Part shown: piece after piece, positions 1 through 5,511 of the stretch
Layout: the number at the start of each line of letters is the position of its first letter
Position numbering within the stretch: the stretch's first letter is position 1
Assembly (NCBI GenBank): GCA_028291445.1
Contig: JAQGIA010000360.1
Span: 1-5,511, forward strand
From: Belnapia sp.
Lineage (GTDB): Bacteria > Pseudomonadota > Alphaproteobacteria > Acetobacterales > Acetobacteraceae
Direction of reading: 5' to 3'
Length of the DNA stretch: 5,511 nucleotides
Translations under genes and position numbers: made by a program
The notes under the pieces: model-generated
Told to the model about the DNA's origin: nothing
Seen by the model: only the letters and a program-made list of their open reading frames with translations
Databases searched by the model: none

Positions 1-2
1 AT

Positions 3-1751
3 TCGCGGAAGCTCGGCGCCGAGATCCCGATGTACGGCGCCTATGCCGACCGGGTGCGGGAGATGCTGGCGGAATATGTCTCCCTCGCGGACGGCAAGGT
101 GAGGCTGGAGGTCTTCGACCCGGAGCCCTTCTCCGAAACCGAGGATCGCGCCATGGCCTATGGCCTCCAGGGCGTCCCGGTCGACCAATCCGGCGAGCAG
201 GTCTATTTCGGCCTGGCCGGCACCAACCTGGTGGATGACGAGCGCAGCGTCGCCTTCTTCCAGCCGGACCGCGAACGCTTCCTCGAATACGACCTGACGC
301 GGCTGGTCTACGACCTGTCCAACCCGCGCCGGCCGATCATCGGCGTGATGACGGCTTTGCCGCTCAACGGCGACCCACGGGCGATGATGCTGCGGCAGCC
401 GCAGCTCGGCCAGCCGGCGGTGGTGATGAACCAGCTGCGGCAGTTCTTCACCGTGAAGGACGTGCCGCTCGACGCCCAGGCGATCGAGCCGGATGTCCAG
501 GTGCTGGTGGTCGCCCATCCCCAGGGGCTGAGCGACGCGACGCAATATGCCATCGACCAATTCGTCATGCGCGGCGGCAAGCTGATGCTGCTGGTCGATC
601 CGCATTCCGAAAGCCAGGCCAGCCGCCCCGGCCCGAGCGGCCAGCCGCCGAGCGAGACCGCCTCCTCGCTCGACCGGCTGCTGAACGCCTGGGGCGTCGA
701 GGCGCCGTCGGACAAGGTGGTGTTGGACCTGCGCGGCGCTTGGCGGGTCAGGGCCGGTGCCCAGGACCGGGTGCAGGCGGTGGGTTACGTCGCCTGGTAC
801 AATCTGCAGGGCGACAGCCTCAATCGCGGCGATGTCTCGCTCGCCCAGCTCGAGCAGATCACCGTCGCCTCGGCCGGCGAGCTTCGCAGGCGGGAGGGCG
901 CATCGGTGGAATTCATCCCGCTGCTGACCACCTCGCCGCAGGCCATGGTGGTGGATGCCGCCCGGGTCCGGCAGGACCCCAACCCGACCCGGCTGCTGGC
1001 GGAGTTCCGCAGCGACAATACCCGCCACGTCATCGCCGCCCGGCTGCGCGGCGAATTGCCCAGCGCCTTCCCTGAGGGCGCGCCGCCGGTCATCGCAGGC
1101 CAGGAACGCCCGGCCGGTTTCCCGGCGCATCTCGCCCGCAGCGCCGGCCCGGCGAATATCGTCGTGGTCAACGACACCGATATCCTGGAGGACCGCTTCT
1201 GGGTCCGGGTGCAGGAGTTCTTCGGCCAGCAGGTGGCGACGCCGATCAGCGGCAATGGCGCGCTGGTGACCAACCTGGTCGATACCCTCGGCGGCTCCGA
1301 TGCGCTGATCTCGCTGCGCTCGCGCGGCGAAAGCCTCCGGCCCTTCACCCTGGTCGAGGATATCCGCCGCAACGCCGATGCGCAGTATCGCCAGACCGAG
1401 CGGCAACTGACCCAGCGGCTGGAGGAGACCGAGCGCAAGCTGCGCGAGCTGCGCCAGGGCACGCCGGCCGCCCCGGGCGCCGCCCCTGGTGCCGCCCCTG
1501 GTGCGGAGCGCAACCAGAACCAGGCGGTGATCACCCCCGAGCAGCGCGCCGAGATCGATGCGGCGCGCGAGGAGATCCTCCGCACCCGCCGCCAGTTGCG
1601 CGCCGTGCAGCTCGACCTGCGGCAGGAGATCGAGGGGCTGGAGACCATCATGCGGGTGGTCAACATCGCCCTGGTCCCGACGCTGCTGACGGCTTTCGCC
1701 ATCGGCCTCGCCGTGGTGCGCACCCGCCGCCGCGCCGCGGCGCGGGCCTGA
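3..1751 (+). CDS. GldG-family ABC-system auxiliary protein (5' partial)
   Basis: The reading frame is open to the left edge, and the codons before the ATG at 30 (reading SRKLGAEIP) fit the family, so the true start lies upstream and several dozen residues are probably missing. Numbering from the ATG at 30, family-typical blocks are VYFGLAGTN (58-66), FFQPDRERFLEYDLTR (76-91) and, in the GldG/ABC-auxiliary domain, VAHPQGLSDATQYAIDQF (from 161) leading to a VDPHSE turn (D190). The C-terminal part has charged coiled-coil stretches (about 448-475 and 500-540) split by an AAPG repeat linker, then one membrane segment (about 543-563) and a basic cytoplasmic tail (RTRRR). Most of the protein is therefore probably periplasmic and anchored at the C-terminus. 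In family members an N-terminal membrane helix is also usual and would be in the missing part. Relatives sit beside ABC ATPase and permease genes and a DUF4340 gene; the substrate is unknown. Gliding motility is not implied. Family assignment is firm, function is not. Confidence 0.9.
   Translation, partial: SRKLGAEIPMYGAYADRVREMLAEYVSLADGKVRLEVFDPEPFSETEDRAMAYGLQGVPVDQSGEQVYFGLAGTNLVDDERSVAFFQPDRERFLEYDLTRLVYDLSNPRRPIIGVMTALPLNGDPRAMMLRQPQLGQPAVVMNQLRQFFTVKDVPLDAQAIEPDVQVLVVAHPQGLSDATQYAIDQFVMRGGKLMLLVDPHSESQASRPGPSGQPPSETASSLDRLLNAWGVEAPSDKVVLDLRGAWRVRAGAQDRVQAVGYVAWYNLQGDSLNRGDVSLAQLEQITVASAGELRRREGASVEFIPLLTTSPQAMVVDAARVRQDPNPTRLLAEFRSDNTRHVIAARLRGELPSAFPEGAPPVIAGQERPAGFPAHLARSAGPANIVVVNDTDILEDRFWVRVQEFFGQQVATPISGNGALVTNLVDTLGGSDALISLRSRGESLRPFTLVEDIRRNADAQYRQTERQLTQRLEETERKLRELRQGTPAAPGAAPGAAPGAERNQNQAVITPEQRAEIDAAREEILRTRRQLRAVQLDLRQEIEGLETIMRVVNIALVPTLLTAFAIGLAVVRTRRRAAARA
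1467..1502 (+). repeat. 12-bp tandem repeat x3 encoding AAPG-AAPG-AAPG linker
   Basis: Three in-frame 12-base units, GCCGCCCCGGGC followed by two identical GCCGCCCCTGGT units, encode AAPG three times (residues 480-491 from the ATG at 30). The last two copies are identical and the first differs at three bases. It lies between two coiled-coil stretches of the GldG-like protein and probably forms a flexible linker. The two identical copies suggest recent slippage. Confidence 0.9.
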
Positions 1752-1756
1752 GGAGG
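1751..1756 (+). promoter_or_regulatory. Ribosome binding site of the DUF4340 gene
   Basis: AGGAGG, a full Shine-Dalgarno match, begins on the last base of the upstream TGA stop and sits 5 bases before the ATG at 1762. The overlap with the stop favours re-initiation by ribosomes finishing the GldG-like gene, and it supports the chosen start. Confidence 0.85.
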
Positions 1757-1761
1757 CGCGG

Positions 1762-2820
1762 ATGGAACGCCGGACCCTGCTGCTGCTGGGCGCTGCCGCC
1801 GTCGCCTCGGTCGGTGCCGCACTGGTGCTGAGCCCCGATGCGACCCGCCAGACCGCCCCCGACGCCCCCCCGGGCAGCCTCGCCTTTCCCGGCCTGACCG
1901 GGCAATTGCGCGAGGCGACCAGGATCGAGATCCGCAAGCATGATGCGAGCCTGATCCTGCAACGCCAGCTCGGCGCCAACGACGCCTGGGTACTGCCCGA
2001 CCGCGGCAATTACCCGGTGCGGCCGGAGAAGGTGCGGGAAATGCTGGTCGGCCTGACCGAGCTGCGGCTGGTCGAGGCACGCACCGCCGATCCCGGCCAG
2101 CTCGACCGGCTCGGGGTCGACGATCCGCTGCGACCGGGCAGCACGGGCGTGCTGCTGCGGCTGCTCGGCCCGCGCGACCTGGTGATCGCCGAGCTGGTGA
2201 TCGGCCGCCGCCGAGTCCGTACCCAGGGCAACGTGCCGGAGACGGTCTATGTCCGCCGCCCCACCGAGGCCCAGGCCTGGCTGGCCGAGGGGCGGCTGCC
2301 GGTGGACGCCGATCCGCAGCTCTGGCTCGACCGCGACATCGCCAATATCGCCCAGGACCGGGTGCAGCGCGTCGCGGTGCACCGGGTCGAGGCGCCCGAG
2401 CTGCTGCTGGTCCGCGGCGAGGGACCGGAGGCGAAGCTGCGGCTGGAGGCACCGGCCGTTCTTTTCCCGCTGGACGAGGTGGCGCTGGACGAGGTGGCGC
2501 GCAGCCTGGAATACCTGACCTTCCTCGACGTGCGGCCCGAGGCGACGGCGCCCGGCACAGCCTTGGGCGAAGCCCGCTTCACCATGGCCGATGGCCTCGC
2601 CATCACGGTCCGGCCGAGCCGGGACGAGGAAACGCTGTGGATCCGCCTCACGGCCGAGGGCGGTGACGAGGCGGGGGCGCGGCTGCAGGCCCGCTGGGCT
2701 GGCTGGGCCTATCAGGTCGGCGTCTGGAAGGAGAAGGCCTTCGTCCCGCGCCTCGATGAGCTGCGGCAACGGGAGGCGCCCGCCGCCCCCGAACCGGCGG
2801 CGGGTTCCCCGCCGCGATGA
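1762..2820 (+). CDS. DUF4340 domain-containing protein
   Basis: This 352-residue protein begins with a basic MERR and a hydrophobic segment (about 5-24, LLLLGAAAVASVGAALVL), which is either a membrane anchor or an uncleaved signal. The rest is probably periplasmic. Family-like features are the IEIRKHDASLILQRQ strand early on, the W-x-L-P...YPV block near residue 80, LGVDDPLRPGS, the IGRRRVRTQGN turn, then VYVRRP and DADPQLWLDRDI. DUF4340 proteins commonly follow GldG-like genes in ABC-type clusters, exactly as here (10-base gap, strong ribosome binding site on the upstream stop). The biochemical role of the family is not established; a structural or accessory role in the same envelope complex is inferred from neighbourhood only. 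The last about 15 residues are Ala/Pro-rich (EAPAAPEPAAGSPPR) and their codons form the hairpins described at 2779-2815. An exact 15-base duplication lies at 2470-2499. Confidence 0.88.
   Translation: MERRTLLLLGAAAVASVGAALVLSPDATRQTAPDAPPGSLAFPGLTGQLREATRIEIRKHDASLILQRQLGANDAWVLPDRGNYPVRPEKVREMLVGLTELRLVEARTADPGQLDRLGVDDPLRPGSTGVLLRLLGPRDLVIAELVIGRRRVRTQGNVPETVYVRRPTEAQAWLAEGRLPVDADPQLWLDRDIANIAQDRVQRVAVHRVEAPELLLVRGEGPEAKLRLEAPAVLFPLDEVALDEVARSLEYLTFLDVRPEATAPGTALGEARFTMADGLAITVRPSRDEETLWIRLTAEGGDEAGARLQARWAGWAYQVGVWKEKAFVPRLDELRQREAPAAPEPAAGSPPR
2470..2499 (+). repeat. Exact 15-bp in-frame tandem duplication (LDEVA x2)
   Basis: CTGGACGAGGTGGCG occurs twice in direct succession, in frame, giving LDEVALDEVA at residues 237-246 of the DUF4340 protein. 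The copies are identical at every base, and the period continues for one further base (C2500). It keeps the reading frame, so it is presumably tolerated or is an ancestral motif with matching codons. Confidence 0.9.
2779..2815 (+). promoter_or_regulatory. Two mutually exclusive GC hairpins before the Nudix start
   Basis: Hairpin A pairs 2779-2787 (CCCGCCGCC) with 2796-2804 (GGCGGCGGG): 9 perfect pairs and an 8-base loop. Hairpin B pairs 2797-2804 (GCGGCGGG) with 2808-2815 (CCCGCCGC): 8 perfect pairs and a 3-base loop TTC. Both use the strand 2797-2804, so only one can form at a time. Hairpin B ends one base before the Nudix ATG at 2817 and covers where a Shine-Dalgarno would sit. No T-tract follows, so this is not a classical terminator. 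A role in translational coupling is inferred; Ala/Pro/Gly codons in GC-rich DNA can produce such complementarity by chance. Confidence 0.5.
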
Positions 2821-3257
2821 GCGCCCGGGAATACCCGGACCGTCCCTGGGTCGGTATCGGCGTCATCGTCTTCGACGGGCCGCCCGGCGCCGAGCGTGTG
2901 CTGCTCGCCCGCCGTGGCAAGCCGCCGCGCCTCGGCAGCTGGTCGCTGCCCGGTGGCGCCCAGCATCTGGGCGAGCCGGCCGAGGCCACCGCCCGGCGCG
3001 AGCTGTTCGAGGAGACCGGCATCGAGGTCGGCCCGCTGACCCTGGCGGCGGTGATCGATGCCATCAGCCCCGACGACCAGGGCGCCTTCCGCTACCACTA
3101 TACCATCATCGATTTCTGTGCCCGCCGGACCGCCGGCGTCGCCCGGCCCGGCGACGATGTCGACGCGGTGGCCTGGGCGCTGCCGGAGGAACTGCCGCGC
3201 TACGCGTTGACCCCCGAAGTCCTGCGGGTGATCGCCGAGGCGCGCCACCGCGTGTAG
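2817..3257 (+). CDS. Nudix hydrolase
   Basis: This 146-residue protein carries a complete Nudix box G-x5-E-x7-RE-x2-EE-x-G at 47-69 (G47, E53, R61, E62, E65, E66, G68). These residues normally bind the divalent metal and catalyse cleavage of a nucleoside diphosphate linked to another group (X). Before the box is the usual RGKPPRLGSWSLPGG lead-in (33-47), and the N-terminal strand is VGIGVIVFDG. The substrate cannot be read from the sequence; the general layout resembles small ADP-ribose pyrophosphatase-like or housekeeping Nudix enzymes. It is probably cytoplasmic, as no signal or membrane segment is visible. The start overlaps the DUF4340 stop as ATGA, and no Shine-Dalgarno precedes it, so its translation probably depends on ribosomes coming from DUF4340. 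The N-terminus REYPDRPWVG fits close relatives, supporting this start. A functional link to the ABC-associated genes is unproven. Confidence 0.95.
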   Translation: MSAREYPDRPWVGIGVIVFDGPPGAERVLLARRGKPPRLGSWSLPGGAQHLGEPAEATARRELFEETGIEVGPLTLAAVIDAISPDDQGAFRYHYTIIDFCARRTAGVARPGDDVDAVAWALPEELPRYALTPEVLRVIAEARHRV

Positions 3258-3267
3258 GCTGCCGGCC

Positions 3268-3275
3268 AAAGGAGA
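3268..3275 (+). promoter_or_regulatory. Ribosome binding site of the Bug/TctC gene
   Basis: AAAGGAGA lies 7 bases before the ATG at 3283, inside the 25-base gap after the Nudix stop. It fixes the start and lets this gene be translated independently of the upstream genes. Confidence 0.8.
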
Positions 3276-3282
3276 TCAGCCC

Positions 3283-4278
3283 ATGCCGGGACGTCGCACC
3301 ATCCTCGGGGCCAGCGCCGCGTTGCTCGCCTGCCGACGCGCATTCGCCCAGCCCATCGCCGGCGGCCGGCCGGTGCGGCTCATCGTCCCCTTCCCGCCCG
3401 GCGGCGCGGTGGACATCCTGGGCCGGCTGCTGGCCGAGCGGCTCGGGCCGGCGCTGGGGCAGAATGTCATCGTGGAGAATCGGGGCGGCGCCGGCGGCAA
3501 CATCGGCGCCGATGCGCTGGCCAAGGCGGTGCCGGACGGGACCAGCATCGGGCTGATCAGCGCCACCACCCTCTGCGCCGCGCCATTCCTCTATAAATCC
3601 ATGGCCTATGACCCGCAGAAGGACCTCGCCCCGGTCTCGATGATCACCACCGGCGCCGTCCTTTGCGTGGTCAATGCGGAGACCGCGGCGAAGCGCGGCT
3701 GGAGCGATTTCCCGGCGCTGATCGCCTGGGCCCGGGCGCATCCCGAGGAGGTGCGGATGGGCTCCTCCGGCACCGGCACCACCAGCCACCTGACCATCAC
3801 CGCGGTGAACCAGGCGACCGGGGCGAAGATCATCCATGTGCCCTATCGCGGCGGCGGCCCGGCCATCAACGACCTGCTGGCCGGCACCATCGACATGATG
3901 TTCGACGTGATGCCGGCGCTGATGCCGCATGTCGAGAGCGGCAAGTTCAAGGCGCTGGCGGTCAGCAGCGCGCAGCGGCTGGCGATCCTGCCGGAGGTGC
4001 CGGGCATGAGCGATCTGGCCGCACTCGGCCTCGGCGACCTCGACATCCAGAGCTGGAACGCGGTGATGACCACCACGGGCACGCCGGCGCCAGTGGTGGA
4101 CCGCCTGGCCGCCGCAGTCCGGGCGATGGCGGCCGAGCCTGCCTTCATCGAGCGGCTGCGGCCGCTGGGCTACCAGGTCCTCATCAGCGCGGCGCCGGCG
4201 GAGCTGGCGGATCGCATCAGGGCCGAGACGCCCCGCTGGCAGCGGCTGGTGCAGATCTCGGGGGCGCAGCTCGATTGA
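3283..4278 (+). CDS. TctC/Bug-family periplasmic substrate-binding protein
   Basis: At 331 residues this has normal length for the Bug (TctC-like) solute receptors of tripartite tricarboxylate transporters, which typically bind carboxylates or other small organic acids in the periplasm. An N-terminal export signal is present: RR at 4-5, a hydrophobic core (about 6-17), then AFA before Q23, a likely signal peptidase I site. Family hallmarks are VPFPPGGAVDILGR (35-48, with D44 in the ligand-binding loop), VENRGGAGGNIG (64-75) and HVPYRGGGPAINDLLAG (from 185) running to a MMFD at about 205-208. No TctA or TctB membrane partner is in the window, so it is an orphan receptor, as is common in bacteria that carry many Bug genes. 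The ligand cannot be deduced. Oddly, the signal core is broken by C17-R18-R19 just before the cleavage site. Confidence 0.95.
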   Translation: MPGRRTILGASAALLACRRAFAQPIAGGRPVRLIVPFPPGGAVDILGRLLAERLGPALGQNVIVENRGGAGGNIGADALAKAVPDGTSIGLISATTLCAAPFLYKSMAYDPQKDLAPVSMITTGAVLCVVNAETAAKRGWSDFPALIAWARAHPEEVRMGSSGTGTTSHLTITAVNQATGAKIIHVPYRGGGPAINDLLAGTIDMMFDVMPALMPHVESGKFKALAVSSAQRLAILPEVPGMSDLAALGLGDLDIQSWNAVMTTTGTPAPVVDRLAAAVRAMAAEPAFIERLRPLGYQVLISAAPAELADRIRAETPRWQRLVQISGAQLD

Positions 4279-4294
4279 GCCGCGCCACCCAAGG

Positions 4295-5257
4295 TCACGC
4301 CCAGAGCCGTTCCCGCTGCAGCCCGGTGTAGAGGTCGGCGACGAATTCGCCGTAGCCGTTGAACAGCTTCGTCGGCACCCGCTCGCCGGTGCCGAGCACC
4401 CGCTCACTTGCCTGGCTCCAGCGCGGATGCGGGACTTCCGGGTTGATATTGGCCCAGAAGCCGTATTCCTGCGCCTGGATGGCTTCCCAGAAGGTCTTCG
4501 GCCGTTCCGCCACCAGGCTGATCTTCACCAGCGACTTGCCGGCCTTGAAGCCGTATTTCCAAGGCTGGTGGAAGCGGATCGGCGCGCCATTCTGCGGCAG
4601 CAACGGCTTGCCATAGGCACCAAGCACCACGAAGGAAAGGTCGTTGCCTGCCTCCGCCACGGTGCAACCCTCGATATAAGGCCAAGGGTACCAGCTCTGC
4701 CGGAGCCCCGGCATGACCGCCGGCATTGCCGCGGTCTCGAAACGGACGTATTTCGCACCGGACTTCACCCCGACCTGGGCGAGCAGCGCCGACAGCGGGA
4801 ACCCGGTCCAGGGCACCACCATCGACCATGCCTCGACGCAGCGCAGGCGATAGGCGCGCTCCTCCATCGGCATGCCGCGGATCAGCTCGTCCACCGAGAA
4901 ATCTCGGGGGGTATCGACCAGCCCATCCACCTTCACCGTCCAGGGCCGCAGCGGCAGCTTCTGGGCAGCCCGGTAGATCCCCTTGTCGGTGCCGAACTCG
5001 TAGAAGTTGTTGTAGGTGGTCGCCTCCCGCTCGGCGGTGAGGGCACGCTCGGGTTGGTACCGTGGGTTGCGAGCCGGGGTCGGAAACTCAGGCGTGGCGG
5101 CCGTCTGGGCCTGACCGTGGCTGGGCAAAGCAAGACCCGACAGCGCGATGCCGGCTGCACCGCCCGCTTTCAGCATGGCACGGCGGTTGAACACCAGCGT
5201 CTCTGGGGTGACCTCGCGGTCCGGGATTTCCCAGCCGCGGCGAATACGGATCAGCAT
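4295..5257 (-). CDS. msrP: MsrP (YedY)-type periplasmic methionine sulfoxide reductase, molybdopterin subunit
   Basis: This 320-residue protein (E. coli MsrP is about 334) has a Tat signal, NRRAMLK at 24-30, after a long n-region, followed by a hydrophobic stretch and a probable cleavage near GQA|Q (about 50/51). It belongs to the sulfite-oxidase fold: TYNNFYEFGTDK (81-92) is a family hallmark, and C140 in RLRCVEAWSMVVPWTGF is the expected molybdenum-ligating cysteine. Later blocks PQNGAPIRF, PWKYGFK, NPEVPHPRWSQASER and LFNGYGEFVADLYTG also match. Known MsrP repairs oxidised methionine in periplasmic proteins, with electrons from the haem membrane protein MsrQ. No msrQ is adjacent here: the downstream side is occupied by the convergent Bug gene 16 bases away. 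AAGGAGG at 5264-5270, 6 bases before the ATG, supports the start. Reductase activity is inferred from family. Confidence 0.95.
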   Translation of the reverse strand: MLIRIRRGWEIPDREVTPETLVFNRRAMLKAGGAAGIALSGLALPSHGQAQTAATPEFPTPARNPRYQPERALTAEREATTYNNFYEFGTDKGIYRAAQKLPLRPWTVKVDGLVDTPRDFSVDELIRGMPMEERAYRLRCVEAWSMVVPWTGFPLSALLAQVGVKSGAKYVRFETAAMPAVMPGLRQSWYPWPYIEGCTVAEAGNDLSFVVLGAYGKPLLPQNGAPIRFHQPWKYGFKAGKSLVKISLVAERPKTFWEAIQAQEYGFWANINPEVPHPRWSQASERVLGTGERVPTKLFNGYGEFVADLYTGLQRERLWA

Positions 5258-5263
5258 GTCTGG

Positions 5264-5270
5264 CCTCCTT
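5264..5270 (-). promoter_or_regulatory. Ribosome binding site of msrP
   Basis: On the minus strand this reads AAGGAGG, 6 bases before the msrP ATG (5257). It is a strong match and selects this start, which also keeps the long Tat n-region. Confidence 0.85.
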
Positions 5271-5370
5271 CGAACCTAGAAGGGCTGGCCCAGGCCTGCG
5301 TCAAGCGCCCCTTGCCCCGCCGCCTCCAGGGCGCCTCTGTCTTGGGTGTTTCGCCGGGGCCACAGCGCTG

Positions 5371-5430
5371 GTTACGTATGCACCCATAACGCGAATTAGA
5401 TTGTATTCTTTATCCTTAACACTATCCTGT
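5371..5430. promoter_or_regulatory. AT-rich island, candidate promoter/operator region
   Basis: Only 22 of 60 bases are G or C, against a strongly GC-rich background. On the + strand TTGTAT (5401-5406) and TATCCT (5423-5428) are separated by 16 bases and could be -35/-10 boxes for the right-edge gene; the match is only 3/6 and 4/6. TACGTA at 5373-5378 is a short palindrome. The composition supports a regulatory region; the exact boxes are tentative. Confidence 0.4.
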
Positions 5431-5439
5431 GAGGACAGG
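5426..5439 (+). promoter_or_regulatory. Small inverted repeat in the leader of the right-edge gene
   Basis: CCTGT (5426-5430) and ACAGG (5435-5439) form a perfect 5-bp stem with a GAGG loop at the edge of the AT-rich island, about 45 bases before the candidate start at 5483. It could be a small operator or a leader hairpin overlapping the tentative -10. It is short enough to be chance. Confidence 0.3.
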
Positions 5440-5482
5440 TGGTTCCCCTCCTCGTGATCATAGCCCATCGGCGGAGCAGCGC

Positions 5483-5511
5483 ATGCATATCCTCCTCGCC
5501 TCCCTCTCGAC
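5483..5511 (+). CDS. Start of an unidentified rightward gene (3' partial)
   Basis: An ATG at 5483 is preceded by GGAG (5473-5476) at a 6-base spacing and opens a frame MHILLASLS that runs off the window. The hydrophobic beta-strand-like start resembles the N-termini of Rossmann-type proteins such as glycosyltransferases, but nine residues cannot identify a family. An alternative GTG at 5454 in another frame is also open but has no comparable ribosome binding site. The AT-rich stretch upstream fits a promoter for a gene here. Confidence 0.45.

Larger units (their letters stand above)
5258..5482. other. Divergent intergenic region between msrP and the right-edge gene
   Basis: This stretch of 225 bases should hold the promoters of msrP (leftward) and of the probable rightward gene at 5483. 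The first about 110 bases are GC-rich and include GCGCCC (5305-5310) facing GGGCGC (5329-5334), too weak to name. The part from 5371 to 5430 is strikingly AT-rich. No tRNA or convincing small gene is visible, and no promoter boxes are strong enough to assign with confidence. Confidence 0.7.

Noticed and set aside
785..2452. 555-codon open frame on the minus strand opposite the GldG-like and DUF4340 genes
   Set aside because: Its translation is dominated by Arg/Pro/Ala/Ser with no domain-like pattern. The plus-strand frames carry clear family motifs, so this is a GC-rich shadow.
1660..2769. 369-codon minus-strand frame opposite DUF4340
   Set aside because: Low-complexity Arg/Gln/Gly/His composition, no recognisable motif and full overlap with a well-supported gene.
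2796..2815. Intrinsic terminator at the DUF4340/Nudix junction
   Set aside because: The hairpin is GC-rich but is followed by GATGAGCGC, with no T-run, and the next gene overlaps it.
4279..4330. Possible bidirectional terminator between the convergent Bug and msrP genes
   Set aside because: The gap is only 16 bases and neither it nor the nearby bases contain a convincing hairpin with a T-tract; termination may be factor-dependent.
3106..4407. 433-codon minus-strand frame opposite the Nudix and Bug genes
   Set aside because: Composition rich in Arg/His/Gly/Asp is typical of an antisense shadow; it spans two real genes and part of msrP.
5305..5334. GCGCCC/GGGCGC inverted repeat in the msrP leader as a riboswitch or operator
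   Set aside because: Six base pairs with an 18-base loop in GC-rich DNA is within chance expectation, and no known riboswitch core is visible.
4427..5389. 320-codon plus-strand frame opposite msrP
   Set aside because: The minus strand encodes an unambiguous MsrP with Tat signal and metal-ligand cysteine; the plus frame has no motif and an Arg/His/Leu-rich shadow composition.

Overview
The window is GC-rich DNA with dense, tightly packed genes, and third codon positions are overwhelmingly G or C. Gene content points to an alphaproteobacterium, plausibly Rhodospirillales/Acetobacteraceae: a GldG-like plus DUF4340 export-associated pair, a solitary TctC/Bug binding protein, and a Tat-exported MsrP-type molybdoenzyme. 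The phylum is inferred from gene families and base composition; nothing in the window fixes the genus.

Left block (1-4278, + strand): four co-oriented genes. The first, cut by the left edge, is a GldG-family membrane-anchored auxiliary protein of an ABC-type system. Ten bases later comes a DUF4340 protein, its usual partner. The Nudix hydrolase that follows overlaps DUF4340 by the four bases ATGA. After 25 bases comes a TctC/Bug periplasmic binding protein with its own good ribosome binding site. The first three look translationally or transcriptionally coupled; the fourth may be a read-through passenger. The ABC ATPase and permease expected with GldG/DUF4340 would lie left of the window.

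Right block (4295-5257, - strand): an MsrP (YedY)-type molybdopterin protein with a Tat signal, convergent with the Bug gene across a 16-base gap. No msrQ (haem membrane partner) lies next to it.

Right edge (5258-5511): a 225-base non-coding stretch that includes an AT-rich island (22 G/C in 60 bases at 5371-5430). It then leads into the first nine codons of a probable rightward gene starting at 5483.

I see no novel multi-gene system, mobile element, CRISPR array or RNA gene. The most interesting structural signal is a pair of mutually exclusive, perfect GC hairpins (9 bp and 8 bp) sharing one strand and ending one base before the Nudix start codon, which has no Shine-Dalgarno sequence.
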